DNA of 64,000 bases from Fibrobacter sp. UWB11 (GTDB lineage Bacteria; Fibrobacterota; Fibrobacteria; Fibrobacterales; Fibrobacteraceae). Made by a program: the position numbers and the translations under genes. Numbering within the stretch: position 1 is the first letter of the stretch; each line of letters starts with the position of its first letter. The notes below the pieces were generated by a model. That model had not been told where the DNA came from. It worked only from the letters and a program-made list of their open reading frames with translations, and did no database searches. The stretch is from the NCBI RefSeq assembly GCF_900143015.1, contig NZ_FSRT01000001.1, forward strand, positions 434,001-498,000. The letters run 5' to 3'. Below are positions 52,161-60,901 of this stretch, in pieces.

Positions 52161-52913
52161 TTTTTCAAACTCTATAATACTTCTGTAAATCGGGCGGCCT
52201 TCTTTGCGGTACTTGCGTTCGAATCCTGTCGTAATTCCTTCGGTGGGTTCTGCCGTATTGCGGACAAGCACCTTGCAAGTCGGGTAGGCATCGAATGTTT
52301 CAAGAGCGATTTCGTTGTATTCCTTGTGGTCGGTGCCCCAGTAGAAAATGCGTTTGCCCGGCTTAAGGCAACGGGCGACTTCATCGAGAAAGTCGGGGCG
52401 CAACAAACGGTTCTTGTGGTGGCGTTCCTTTGGCCACGGATCCGGGAAATACATGTGGAATGCATCGACTGTGTTGTCCTTCACGGCGTCACGCAAGAAG
52501 TAGAACACGTCACCGCGCAACATGGCAGCATTGCCTTGAGCAACGATACCGCGCTTTTCCATACGTTCGTGAGCGAAGGCAGCCCAAGTGTAATCCCATT
52601 CACTACCCATGATAAAGTAGTCCGGATGTCTCTCGGCATAGTCCGTCATGAAGTTGCCCTTGCCACTTCCAATTTCAACTTCGATATGACCGTTTTCGTT
52701 CGGGAACATATCTTTCCAGTTGAAGTCGAGCTTGTGCGGTAATCCGTCCGGCGTCTTGATCGGCTTGCGGTCGCCATTCGTGCGGAATATGTAATGCCAC
52801 AGCGCCTTCATTTGCGGATCTTGGTTCAAGTCGCGATAAAACTCCGGAATTACAACTTCCTTAGGAGCCTTTTCTTCTTCGTTCAATACTTCGTTGTTGT
52901 TTTCGTCTGCCAT
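52158..52913 (-). CDS. trmB: tRNA (guanine-N7)-methyltransferase
   Basis: Makes m7G46 in tRNA with SAM as methyl donor. 251 residues: an N-terminal acidic extension (about 1-20), then the Rossmann core with VEIGSGKGNF (about 77-86), FHMYFPDPWPKERHHKNR (about 145-162, the TrmB signature), TDHKEY and the ending FERKYRKEGRPIYR. AGGAAAG precedes ATG 52913. Confidence 0.93.
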   Translation of the reverse strand: MADENNNEVLNEEEKAPKEVVIPEFYRDLNQDPQMKALWHYIFRTNGDRKPIKTPDGLPHKLDFNWKDMFPNENGHIEVEIGSGKGNFMTDYAERHPDYFIMGSEWDYTWAAFAHERMEKRGIVAQGNAAMLRGDVFYFLRDAVKDNTVDAFHMYFPDPWPKERHHKNRLLRPDFLDEVARCLKPGKRIFYWGTDHKEYNEIALETFDAYPTCKVLVRNTAEPTEGITTGFERKYRKEGRPIYRSIIEFEK

Positions 52914-52935
52914 GATTCTTTCCTATAAAACTTTA

Positions 52936-53120
52936 CTGGATCCTTCGTCCCTGCGGTCCTCAGGATGACGCTGTCCGCGCATTTCGCTCACTCTCGTCTT
53001 TGAACATTCGCTTCGCTTATGTCCCAAATGCTAGGCTCGGTCATATCCATGCAAGCATGTCTGCGACTCTCGCTTTATGCATTTGTCGTCTGTAGGCGCT
53101 TGCGCCGTTCTCTCGTCTAA
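52936..53120 (-). repeat. Three-hairpin dispersed element, copy D
   Basis: On the minus strand: GACGACAAATGC (53079-53090), GCGAGAGTCGC (53063-53073), H1 arms ACAT/ATGG around GCTTGC (53051-53056), ATGACCGAGC (53035-53044), H2 GGACAT (53019-53024) with ATGTTC (53002-53007), GACGAGAG words, then a GTCAT hairpin (52938-52969). It fills the gap between trmB and the RNase Z-like gene, and aligns with copy B inside truB. A further palindrome GGCGC-AA-GCGCC lies at about 53094-53105. Confidence 0.85.
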
Positions 53121-54004
53121 ATAAACGCTACAATTCTCTCCTTGAATTTTTCCGGGATGCTCTTGTCAAGCATTTCGCGAATATGCCTTTCGGAATACTT
53201 CATCGAAAAGTGGCTCAAGATTATTTTTTCACACTTGATTTCATCGTCGAGTTCGTTGAGTGCGTTGACGATATCTTTCAAGTGGCTATGCCCTTTTTTC
53301 TTGCTCATCGCTTCTTCGCCATCGTCGAGGAAGGTGCATTCCGTAATCAGCACCTTCGACTGGAAAACGCGACTGTTGTCGAGCAAACTTTCGCCAAGGC
53401 AATCGCCCATAAAGCTCACGAGCGGTTCGTAAACTTCGCGCGTGATTTCGACTCCGTTCTTGCGGAGCTCGATGATTTCTGTAGCGCTTTTCCCGAGGTA
53501 TTCTTCCTTGAGTTTTTTCTTGTAGAAATACAGCGTAGCACCCATGGTCGGGATAGAATGTTTGACTTCGAATGCTTCGATTGCGAGGTCCTTGCGGTAG
53601 CGCAAAAATTGCAATTCGCCTGCGGTGACAGGTTCAATTTCCGGATAGCGGAATTTTGTTTCTCCGACACCTTCGAACAAAGCTTCGGCCTTGATCCATG
53701 TTTTTGCGTTTTCGCTGATAAAATCCGGCATGTAATAAACGCTGTCGCGTTCGACTCCCATCATTTTTCGCAGGCTGTGGTGACGCATCAAGCAACGGGC
53801 GTGGTCGCCATGAGCGTGCGTCAGGAATACGTGGTCGAGGGGAATCGCCGAAAGCGGACATTCGCCCATGTCGATGCAAAAATCCAGTTCAGGAATTTGA
53901 ATATATGTAGCCAGTCCGGAAATTGAGAATCCGGATATGGGCGAGCAGGGCGTATCGACGTGGATTTGCCTTAGAGCGTTGTGTATGTACTTATTTTCGT
54001 TCAC
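53117..54004 (-). CDS. Metallo-beta-lactamase-fold hydrolase, RNase Z-like
   Basis: 295 residues from GTG 54004. The MBL motif is HAHGDH (residues about 63-68), with GDCLGES and LSHFS for the other metal ligands. The layout resembles RNase Z/tRNA 3'-endonuclease-like proteins, but the flexible arm is not clear, so the substrate is uncertain. The frame stays open to TTG 54043. GTG 54004 was chosen because it is close to the first conserved residues, with GGGCGGT upstream; this choice is weak. Confidence 0.68.
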   Translation of the reverse strand: MNENKYIHNALRQIHVDTPCSPISGFSISGLATYIQIPELDFCIDMGECPLSAIPLDHVFLTHAHGDHARCLMRHHSLRKMMGVERDSVYYMPDFISENAKTWIKAEALFEGVGETKFRYPEIEPVTAGELQFLRYRKDLAIEAFEVKHSIPTMGATLYFYKKKLKEEYLGKSATEIIELRKNGVEITREVYEPLVSFMGDCLGESLLDNSRVFQSKVLITECTFLDDGEEAMSKKKGHSHLKDIVNALNELDDEIKCEKIILSHFSMKYSERHIREMLDKSIPEKFKERIVAFI

Positions 54005-54060
54005 TTTTTTACCGCCCGATAATTTAGCAAAAAAGCAAATCAAAAAATTGACACTTTTCT

Positions 54061-54089
54061 GTCATGCCCGTCGCGGAACGGACATCTCC
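54061..54089 (+). repeat. GTCAT hairpin, GCCCGT variant
   Basis: GTCATGCCCGTCGCG followed by GAACGGACATCTCC: arms ATGCCCGT/ACGGACAT with one mismatch. Related to the pair at 38453 and 38584. Confidence 0.6.
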
Positions 54090-54094
54090 CTCTC

Positions 54095-54127
54095 GAAAAA
54101 AAAGCAGCTCGGTGAGAGCTGCTCTTT
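54095..54127 (-). terminator. Terminator after a lipoprotein gene
   Basis: On the minus strand AGCAGCTC and GAGCTGCT with TTTTTTTTCG after. It follows the gene ending at 54143. Confidence 0.75.
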
Positions 54128-54142
54128 GAATAATAAAGTTTG

Positions 54143-54724
54143 TTACTTACCCGAAGTGATTCTGTCGAATTCGGTGCAGGACATGGTTTCGATGTTCACA
54201 CCCATTGCCCTGCTGCGGGTCCTGTCGTTACCCTTTCTTTCGGGGATACGGAAACAGAAGTCATACTTGTGGCCTTTTTCGGTCGGAATGCCCATCTTGA
54301 AAATGCGGAGGCGTTCGGAACCGGGCTTTGTAATTTCGTGGTAGTCGTAAGTGTTCTTGACGCGTTCGAGGCGCTTTTCCTGGCTAAATTCAAGCTCGCT
54401 TGTGATTGGGCCTTCGAGATTAATCGGGAGCGAGTTCTGGAAGCGGAGCTCGAGCTTTCCGTTAGTCTTCACGATAGAAGTTTCGGAAGGCTTAATCAGG
54501 TAGCGCTGTTGAGGAATGTTCTTATAAGCAATATTGTGTCTGCTTGCCGTGCGCACTCCGCAAACCTCGCGCATGTCAGGGTTTGCGACAAAGTCGATAT
54601 CGCGACAGATTGGTGGAAGGTCGGTAGGTATTTCGAGGTCTTCACCTTTTTGGGAAGATCCTCCACAGCCGGCCAGGAGTGAAATCGCAAGGATGCAAGA
54701 TGACAACAAATATTTTTTATTCAT
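54143..54724 (-). CDS. Lipoprotein of unknown function
   Basis: 193 residues with lipobox LAGC (Cys20). The mature region holds several Cys and conserved-looking strands (CRDIDFVANPDMREVCG, then KLELRFQNSLPINLEGPITS), without a recognised family. The start is ATG 54724: a TATATTTG box (54730-54737) lies 5 bases upstream and there is no RBS. A longer frame to 54808 is not supported. Confidence 0.68.
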   Translation of the reverse strand: MNKKYLLSSCILAISLLAGCGGSSQKGEDLEIPTDLPPICRDIDFVANPDMREVCGVRTASRHNIAYKNIPQQRYLIKPSETSIVKTNGKLELRFQNSLPINLEGPITSELEFSQEKRLERVKNTYDYHEITKPGSERLRIFKMGIPTEKGHKYDFCFRIPERKGNDRTRSRAMGVNIETMSCTEFDRITSGK

Positions 54725-54729
54725 GTCAT

Positions 54730-54737
54730 CAAATATA
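54730..54737 (-). promoter_or_regulatory. TATATTTG box, likely leaderless start
   Basis: Minus strand reads TATATTTG-ATGAC-ATG, with the box 5 bases before the start of the lipoprotein gene. Confidence 0.55.
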
Positions 54738-54917
54738 AGATTATTATACATCAATGAGAATTTTTTTTTGAAAATCGATAAAAAAGGTGATTTTTTCTGC
54801 GCAAACATAAAGTTTTGTAAAGAAATGTTAACTTTTAAATGCCGTAGAAGGCTTTTACCCTTTGGAGTTTGAAAAAATATTCTATCTTTGGCGTGGAAAA
54901 AATGAGATTGGTGTAAA

Positions 54918-55724
54918 ATGAAAATCTACAGCTGGAATGTCAACGGTATTCGTTCCGTCCTGAAAAAAGGCTTTGAAGATTGGTTCACTGCGACCGATCC
55001 CGATGTACTTTGTCTTCAGGAAGTCCGGGCCGAAAAAAGCCAGGTTTCCGAAATTGTAAACCGCGAAGGCTATTATACTTACTGGAATGCTTGCAAACGC
55101 AAGAAGGGGTATAGTGGTGTAGCTGTTTATTCCAAGATTGAACCCGATGCCGTCAATTATGGCTTTGACATCGAAGAATTTGATGAAGAAGGCCGCGTGC
55201 TCCAGCTGGTGTTCCCGGACTGGGTTCTCAATAGTATTTACTTCCCGAATGGCGGACAGGGTGATGACCGCCTGGACTATAAGCTCCGTTTTTACGATGC
55301 CTTCCTTGAAAACAGCAAGCAATGGTTGCGCGATGGCAAGCATGTGGTGACCGTAGGTGACTACAATACTTGCCACAAGGAAATCGATATCGCTCGCCCT
55401 AAAGAAAACGAGAACGTGAGCGGATTCTTGCCGATTGAACGTGCTTGGATGGACAAGTATGTGGAAGATGGCTTTGTCGACACGTTCCGCAAATTGCACC
55501 CCGATACACGTGATGCCTATTCTTGGTGGTCGAACCGCTTTGGCGCTCGTGAACGCAATGTGGGGTGGCGTTTGGACTATGGCTTTGTTGATGCTGCCTT
55601 GATGCCGAACGTGGTCAGTGCTGAAATCCATAACACTGTAATGGGTTCGGACCATTGCCCGATTTCTTTGGAACTGGAACCGCCGTTTGCTCCGCTCCCG
55701 ATAAAGAAATCTGAAGAAATTTAA
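54918..55724 (+). CDS. xth: Exodeoxyribonuclease III
   Basis: AP endonuclease/3'-5' exonuclease in base-excision repair; 268 residues. The EEP-fold motifs are SWNVNGIRS (5-13), LQEVRAEK (about 34-41), GDYNTCHKEIDIARP (about 147-161), WWSNR and GSDHCPISLEL at the end, giving the Glu, Asp, Asn and His of the active site. A TATCTTTG box at about 54883 is the likely promoter. A terminator follows at 55758. Confidence 0.92.
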   Translation: MKIYSWNVNGIRSVLKKGFEDWFTATDPDVLCLQEVRAEKSQVSEIVNREGYYTYWNACKRKKGYSGVAVYSKIEPDAVNYGFDIEEFDEEGRVLQLVFPDWVLNSIYFPNGGQGDDRLDYKLRFYDAFLENSKQWLRDGKHVVTVGDYNTCHKEIDIARPKENENVSGFLPIERAWMDKYVEDGFVDTFRKLHPDTRDAYSWWSNRFGARERNVGWRLDYGFVDAALMPNVVSAEIHNTVMGSDHCPISLELEPPFAPLPIKKSEEI

Positions 55725-55757
55725 AATAAAAATACGATTTTCTGTTATTTTTATGCC

Positions 55758-55785
55758 GAAGTCCTGCGAGTCAGGACTTTTTTGT
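55758..55785 (+). terminator. Terminator of xth
   Basis: AAGTCCTG-CGAGT-CAGGACTT and TTTTTTG. Confidence 0.8.
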
Positions 55786-55845
55786 TGTTTGTGAAATTTA
55801 AAACATATTAAACTAACAAAAAGTTGAAAATTGTATGTAAAAAAC

Positions 55846-55875
55846 TTGTTTTTAAAAATAATTTATGCTATATTG
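55846..55875 (+). promoter_or_regulatory. Promoter of the first tandem outer-membrane gene
   Basis: TTGTTT (55846-55851), 17 bases, TATATTG (55869-55875). The RBS AAGGAG follows about 15 bases later, so this gene has an ordinary leader. Confidence 0.55.
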
Positions 55876-55904
55876 CCCTTAAATTCTAATAAGGAGATGA
55901 TAAT

Positions 55905-56504
55905 ATGTTCAAAAAAATTATTCTTGCTGCAGCCCTCGTCGTTAGCGCAGCTTTCGCTCAATCCCCGGTCAATGTTGGTGGTCGCGCCGCTGTTGATATG
56001 GGTACCTTGTGGGGTGATAAGAACGATGCTGAATGGGGTGTAGGCTTTAATGCTGGCATCAATGCAAAAATCGGCATTAATGAAATGTTGGCTTTTGTTC
56101 CGGGTTTGGAAATTGATCTTCGCAGAATTACGGGTGAACAGACTGGTTACGATGGCTATCGTTCTGTAACGGTTGATGAAACTCTTACCATGTGGTATTT
56201 GGACATCCCGATGGTGCTTCGTATCAATGCTAATCCGCAGTTCTTTATTGACGCCGGTCTCTATTTGGGCTTCAACCTGAGCGCTGAAGCAAAGTTGGAA
56301 GCCGCAGGCGAATCTGTGACTCAGGATATCGGCGAAACGATGGAAACGCTTGACATCGGCCTTATCGCTGGCGTTGGCTACAATGTTATGCCGAACCTCG
56401 ACGTGAACTTCCGCCTTGCTCTTGGCCTTACTGAAATGGGCAAGAATGGCAAGGGCAGCAAGAATATGCGCTTGCAGCTCGGTGCAACCTACTGGTTCAT
56501 GTAA
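55905..56504 (+). CDS. Outer-membrane beta-barrel protein, tandem copy 1
   Basis: 199 residues: signal peptide (SAAFA-QSP) and an OmpA/OmpX-like eight-strand barrel pattern with alternating aromatics. The start MFKKIILAA..., the FIDAGLYLGFNLSAE segment, the GVGYNVMPNLDVNFRLALGL segment and the ending KNMRLQLGATYWFM are all shared with the next gene, so it is a tandem duplicate. AAGGAG lies 7 bases before ATG 55905. Function unknown. Confidence 0.72.
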   Translation: MFKKIILAAALVVSAAFAQSPVNVGGRAAVDMGTLWGDKNDAEWGVGFNAGINAKIGINEMLAFVPGLEIDLRRITGEQTGYDGYRSVTVDETLTMWYLDIPMVLRINANPQFFIDAGLYLGFNLSAEAKLEAAGESVTQDIGETMETLDIGLIAGVGYNVMPNLDVNFRLALGLTEMGKNGKGSKNMRLQLGATYWFM

Positions 56505-56518
56505 TCTTTAGATTCTTG

Positions 56519-56553
56519 AAAAAAGCTCACGCTGAAAAGTGTGAGCTTTTTTT
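56519..56553 (+). terminator. Terminator after outer-membrane gene copy 1
   Basis: AAGCTCAC, loop GCTGAAAAGT, GTGAGCTT then TTTTTT. Confidence 0.8.
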
Positions 56554-56590
56554 ATAAGAACTCAATATATTTATAAAAAAGGAGATGAAT

Positions 56591-57313
56591 ATGTTCAAGA
56601 AAATTATTCTTGCAGCTCTTGTTGTAACGAGTGCTGTGTTTGCACAATCAAAGTCCCCCATAGATGTAAAGGTTGGCGCCCGTGCCGCATTTAACTATGG
56701 TACCGCTTGGGGTGAAAATTCTGATACGTTTGGCTTGGAATGGGGCCCCGGTTTTACTGGAGGTGTCGATGCCAAGTTTGCTGTTTCTCCGAATCTTTCT
56801 ATCGTTGCGGGCTTGGAATTTGATTATCGCATGCTGGATTGGAATTTTGGAAAACTTGCTTCTGCTTATGAAAATGAATTGTCTAGTTCTGGTATGAGTT
56901 CATCGCAACGTGAACTTATTTCAGAAGTAAAATTCTCGTTTGGTATGGGTTATTTAAATATTCCTGTTTTGGCTCGCTATAATCCAGTACCCCAGTTCTT
57001 TATTGATGCTGGTGCCTATGTTGGATTTAACGTAAGTTCTTCTATAGAAGTTTCTTACAAAGGTCTGAGCAGGTCTATGGATACTCCCAAACAAATGCAA
57101 GAGGATATTGATTATGGTATCGTCGCCGGACTTGGTTATTCTATAATGCCTAAATTCGATGTGTTTTTCCGTTATACAATGGGCTTTGCCAAAATGGTTG
57201 ATGTTACCAAAATTGCATCTTTGAGTGGCGAAGACGTTGATTATAGCGATGCTCCGAATGTTGGCTGCAAGAACATGCGTTTCCAGATTGGCGCTACGCT
57301 CTGGTTCAACTAA
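56591..57313 (+). CDS. Outer-membrane beta-barrel protein, tandem copy 2
   Basis: 240 residues, paralogous to the upstream gene: signal MFKKIILAAL to FA-QSK, barrel, FIDAGAYVGFNVSSS, GLGYSIMPKFDVFFRYTMGF and KNMRFQIGATLWFN. It has longer loops, hence about 40 more residues. ATG 56591 has AAGGAG 7 bases upstream, the same spacing as the other copy; ATG 56585 is too close. A terminator on either side suggests separate transcription. Confidence 0.72.
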   Translation: MFKKIILAALVVTSAVFAQSKSPIDVKVGARAAFNYGTAWGENSDTFGLEWGPGFTGGVDAKFAVSPNLSIVAGLEFDYRMLDWNFGKLASAYENELSSSGMSSSQRELISEVKFSFGMGYLNIPVLARYNPVPQFFIDAGAYVGFNVSSSIEVSYKGLSRSMDTPKQMQEDIDYGIVAGLGYSIMPKFDVFFRYTMGFAKMVDVTKIASLSGEDVDYSDAPNVGCKNMRFQIGATLWFN

Positions 57314-57335
57314 AACAAGTTTGAATGTATAAATA

Positions 57336-57369
57336 AACCCACACTTGATTGAGTGTGGGCTTTTTTTTG
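57336..57369 (+). terminator. Terminator after outer-membrane gene copy 2
   Basis: CCCACACT and AGTGTGGG with a TTTTTTTTG tail. Confidence 0.8.
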
Positions 57370-57381
57370 TATGTAATTTTT

Positions 57382-58443
57382 TTATTGGTTCTTCACGATC
57401 ATCCAGGCTTCGTCATAAAGCTTTTCGGATTCGCCCAAATCGGTGAGAAATACCATGCGGTTGATTTCTTGCTTGTTGGGGTTGATTACTCGATTGTTCT
57501 TGAATTTTTCGTCGATGATTTCGAGGCTTGCCTTGTTGGGGGTTGCAAAGTTCATCGATGTTGCAAGTTCTGCACCGATTTTTGCATCCAAGATGTAGTT
57601 CATGAAGGCATAGGCACCTTCGACATTCGAAGCTTTTGAACTTAATAGCATGGCGTCGACCCACATGAAAGAACCTTCTTTGGGAATCACGAATTGTAGC
57701 GTGGAATCTTCGTTGATTGCCGTTTGTGCTTCGCCGTTAAAGACGATTGCGGCTCCGTTTATGCGTGAAAGAACTTTGTCGGTTCCTTCGACGGAGTTTT
57801 CGAAGCCGGCAAAGTGGTTGTCTTTCTTGGCCTGTATGATGTATTCTACGGCTTTGTTGATTTCGGATTGCTTCGTGGTGTTTGCGTTGTTGCCTGTGGC
57901 GAGGAGTGCCATACTGAGCATGGAACGGCTTTCGTCGAGCAGGCTAAAACTGCCTTTGGAAATTTGTTCGTTAAAGAGCATGGAATAGCTTACGCTATCC
58001 GGGTGGACTTTCTCACCGCGAAAGAGAATGCCTGTGGTTCCCCAAAGGTAGGGAAGGCTATAGGAATTTGTGGGGTCGTAGCTTTGACTTTGAAATTGCG
58101 GATCGACGTTTATGCGATTAGGAATTTTATCAGTGTCCAGTTTCGCGACAAGTTTTAGTTGGATCATCTGCTGGATGACAACGTCCGATGCAATGATGAC
58201 GTCGTATTTGCCGGAGTCCGCGGTAATGAGCTTTGCAAGCATTTCTTCCTGGGCTTCGTAGAGCTCCAGTTTCACTTTATAACCTGTCTTTTTCTTGAAA
58301 TCATCTAGCAATTTTGGAGTGATGTATTCGCTATAAAGCATCACGGTAATCGTCTTGGATGCTGCGTAATCCCCCTGCTTTTGTAAGCAGGCCGTTATCG
58401 CAAAAGCTGCGAAAATTGCAAGAACTAGAACAACCCTTTTCAA
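57382..58443 (-). CDS. PotD-like polyamine-binding lipoprotein
   Basis: 353 residues. The lipobox is ITAC (Cys19), followed by a type-2 periplasmic binding fold: ITVMLYSEYITPKLLDDFKKKTG, KYDVIIASDVVIQQM, and LPYLWGTTGILFRGE are as in spermidine/putrescine-binding PotD. No PotA, PotB or PotC genes are adjacent, so its transporter would be elsewhere, or it may sense a ligand. Gene faces the tandem barrel genes, and a terminator of its neighbour is near 58524. Confidence 0.8.
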   Translation of the reverse strand: MKRVVLVLAIFAAFAITACLQKQGDYAASKTITVMLYSEYITPKLLDDFKKKTGYKVKLELYEAQEEMLAKLITADSGKYDVIIASDVVIQQMIQLKLVAKLDTDKIPNRINVDPQFQSQSYDPTNSYSLPYLWGTTGILFRGEKVHPDSVSYSMLFNEQISKGSFSLLDESRSMLSMALLATGNNANTTKQSEINKAVEYIIQAKKDNHFAGFENSVEGTDKVLSRINGAAIVFNGEAQTAINEDSTLQFVIPKEGSFMWVDAMLLSSKASNVEGAYAFMNYILDAKIGAELATSMNFATPNKASLEIIDEKFKNNRVINPNKQEINRMVFLTDLGESEKLYDEAWMIVKNQ

Positions 58444-58523
58444 TTTTTATCCCTTAACCCTGGAAAATTCCATATATAAAACATAAATAATATTCTTTGT
58501 ATTGTTCGGAATTTTTTTCAGAT

Positions 58524-58555
58524 ATAAAAAAGAACCCGACATTCTTGTCGGGTTC
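58524..58555 (-). terminator. Terminator after the barrel gene
   Basis: GAACCCGAC and GTCGGGTTC in the minus orientation, ending in TTTTTTATATC. Confidence 0.75.
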
Positions 58556-58571
58556 ATGCGTAAAATACTTG

Positions 58572-59315
58572 TTAGAAGTTGTAGAAGAGTGCTGCGCTAA
58601 GTCCGTACGGTTCGCCAAGGTCGTTCTTTGTGAATCGACTGCCTGAGCCAAGTTCGGCGCTGATATCCAAGGTCAGTTCGTCAGTCAAGTCAATCTTGAA
58701 TCCAAGTGCAAAAATAAAACCGTTATCGCCGCCTACATCGCTACATTGATAACCGGAGCAGCCGCTGGAGTTTTCTTCACCGATGTATATGCGGAGTTCG
58801 CTATAAATGATAAAATGGTTCAGCAATATTTGAAGTTCGGTACCGAAGAAAATATATTGATTTGTCCATGGATCACCCAGCATGTAGCCGATGTACTTAG
58901 CCCATGTAACGTGTGTGAAAAGGTTAGAATGTTGCAAACCAAAATCGACTGCAAAATTGTCGTCCCCTAAATCGCTGCTTGCAGGCAAGAAACCGTCGAT
59001 GAAGGCGCTGAAGCCTTTTGAAATTTGGAAACGTACCCCGAGTTGAGAGTTCATAAGGCCGCTTTCATCTAAATCGCCTTCTTTTGTTTCTAAGGTGTAA
59101 AATCCGAAAGGCACGATGGCAGAAAGTTCAAGCCAGCTAAGTACAGAATAACGAACTCCTGCGGCGATTTGTACGCCCGACAACGGATCTTGTGATGTAT
59201 AGCCCAATTTACCTGCGACCTGGCCAGAACCTTCCTTGAGTATTGGTACGTTATCCCAGGCTGCAAAAGACATTGTTGCAAATAATGCAAAGCAAGTAAT
59301 GAGTTTTTTGAACAT
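58572..59315 (-). CDS. Predicted outer-membrane beta-barrel protein
   Basis: 247 residues: signal peptide (cleavage near MSFA-AWD), then amphipathic strands (GYTSQDPLSGVQIAAGVRYS, WLELSAIVPFGFY, NSQLGVRFQISKGFSAFIDGFLP). One loop has a Cys pair (SSGCSGYQCSD). The C terminus ends in Phe (FYNF), as usual for barrels. AAGGACGAC precedes ATG 59315; a further ATG at 59339 is out of position. No function known. Confidence 0.65.
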   Translation of the reverse strand: MFKKLITCFALFATMSFAAWDNVPILKEGSGQVAGKLGYTSQDPLSGVQIAAGVRYSVLSWLELSAIVPFGFYTLETKEGDLDESGLMNSQLGVRFQISKGFSAFIDGFLPASSDLGDDNFAVDFGLQHSNLFTHVTWAKYIGYMLGDPWTNQYIFFGTELQILLNHFIIYSELRIYIGEENSSGCSGYQCSDVGGDNGFIFALGFKIDLTDELTLDISAELGSGSRFTKNDLGEPYGLSAALFYNF

Positions 59316-59354
59316 GTCGTCCTTCTTTTGTTGGTTCAAACTAAAATATACAAA

Positions 59355-59390
59355 ATAAAAGAAAGCCTCGCAATATCATGCGAGGCCCTT
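59355..59390 (-). terminator. Terminator after the aminotransferase gene
   Basis: GCCTCGCA and TGCGAGGC with a T-rich run (TTTCTTTTATTTTG) on the minus strand. Confidence 0.7.
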
Positions 59391-59418
59391 GAACTCTTGT
59401 AACTACAAGTTAATAAGA

Positions 59419-60720
59419 CTAACTATGCAAGTATTCGATAATCGCATCGTGAATCGTGGTGAACACGCTGCGGAGTTCGTCTTCGTCTTCTTCCAAGAGC
59501 GTCACGCGGAAACCCTTGAGATCTGTGCAGAAACTTGTACTCGGCACGACGCAGATTCCCTTTGCGCCCAAGAGGTAGTACACAAAGCGGTAGTCAAGAT
59601 TTGTTGTCTTGCTGCACCATTCTTCGACTTTCTTCTTGATAATCGGATTGTCAATCTTGAGCGTCTGGTGGTTGTTCAGCGTACCTTCGCGGAAGATGAT
59701 TGTGTTATAGAATGCGCCGTAAGTTGGGTTGAAATACAGCTCTGGAATGTCGGAGAGAATTTCATTGATGATGGCGCTTCTGCGTCCAATCTTTTCGTTG
59801 AGCGCATCGCGGTGTTCCTTGAAACGCGGATCGCCAAGCACGCGCGGAATTGTCATCTGCGGGAGTGTGGTCGAGCAAACTTCCACCATCTTTGCGTTGT
59901 CGAGAGCGCGGCAGAATGCGTCGAACTGTTCGTCCTTGTCGCGGTTGTAGTATTCAGCCCAGCCGCAGCGTGCGCCCGGCCACGGGTATTCCTTAGAAAT
60001 GCCCTTGAGCGCAATACCCGGGACATCGCCGATGTATTCGGCGAGCGCGTAAGCGTGGGCGCCGTTGTAGACGATCTTGTTGTAGATTTCGTCGCAGATG
60101 ATGAACAGGTTGTAGCGCTTGGCGATATCGACCATCTTCTGGAGAATTTCAAGCGGGTAGACCATACCGGTCGGATTGTCCGGGTTCAAAATCAAGATGC
60201 CTGCAATGCTCGGATTGTACTTCACCTTGTTTTCGAGTTCTTCCAAGTCCGGGTACCAGTGGTTTTCCGGCTGCAAGCGGTAAGTAATCGGCGAAGTGTG
60301 AGCGTGAGCGGCTTCGGCAGAGCTGTGCGTGGAATAAGCCGGTGCAGGTCCGATAATGCGGGTGGTCATCGACAAAAGACCGTAAATCGTGGCGATGGCG
60401 TCACCGAGGCCGTTGAAGAATAGAATGTCGTCGACGTTAATCTGGGCACCGCCGAGCTTGTTGTTTTCCTTCACCAAGAATTCGCGGGTTTCGAGCATGC
60501 CCTTGGAAGGGCAATAACCGTAACTGCGGTTTGTCTTGACCAAATCAACGACAATGTCCTTGATCCATTCTGGAATCTGGCACTTCTTTTCAATCGGGTC
60601 ACCGATGTTTTCCCAGTGAATGGGGAGGCCAAGCGCCTTGAGCTGATTTGCCTTTTTCACAATTTCACGGATTTCGTAAGAAAGTTCCTTGGCACCTTCG
60701 CTCAATAATCTTCTACGCAT
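59419..60720 (-). CDS. Class I/II PLP-dependent aminotransferase
   Basis: 433 residues. The PLP Lys lies in LKGISKEYPWPGARCGW (about 238-254), with NPDNPTGMVY (about 180-189) and FIICDEIYNKIVY (about 207-219) supplying the cofactor-binding Asn, Asp and Tyr. This matches the aspartate/alanine aminotransferase fold type I; N-terminal GLPIHWENIGDP is typical of the alanine/aspartate-like group. Amino-acid specificity cannot be stated. GGAG precedes ATG 60720. Confidence 0.85.
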   Translation of the reverse strand: MRRRLLSEGAKELSYEIREIVKKANQLKALGLPIHWENIGDPIEKKCQIPEWIKDIVVDLVKTNRSYGYCPSKGMLETREFLVKENNKLGGAQINVDDILFFNGLGDAIATIYGLLSMTTRIIGPAPAYSTHSSAEAAHAHTSPITYRLQPENHWYPDLEELENKVKYNPSIAGILILNPDNPTGMVYPLEILQKMVDIAKRYNLFIICDEIYNKIVYNGAHAYALAEYIGDVPGIALKGISKEYPWPGARCGWAEYYNRDKDEQFDAFCRALDNAKMVEVCSTTLPQMTIPRVLGDPRFKEHRDALNEKIGRRSAIINEILSDIPELYFNPTYGAFYNTIIFREGTLNNHQTLKIDNPIIKKKVEEWCSKTTNLDYRFVYYLLGAKGICVVPSTSFCTDLKGFRVTLLEEDEDELRSVFTTIHDAIIEYLHS

Positions 60721-60837
60721 TTTAGACTCCTATAAAAGTATCGAAAATTCACAATTTTACTGCGTAATTATAGAATAATATTTTCGTGAATTTTCGGGTT
60801 TCCTTTTGTTTATGGTTAAAGTTTAGGGGAAATTTTT

Positions 60838-60872
60838 TAGAAAAAAATAAGGCAGCCTTTTACGGGGCTGCC
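60838..60872 (-). terminator. Terminator of the 37-codon gene
   Basis: GGCAGCC (60851-60857) and GGCTGCC (60866-60872); on the minus strand it is followed by TTATTTTTTTC. Confidence 0.75.
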
Positions 60873-60901
60873 CTTGAAACTTTTGATCTGAGTTTTTCGC
60901 G

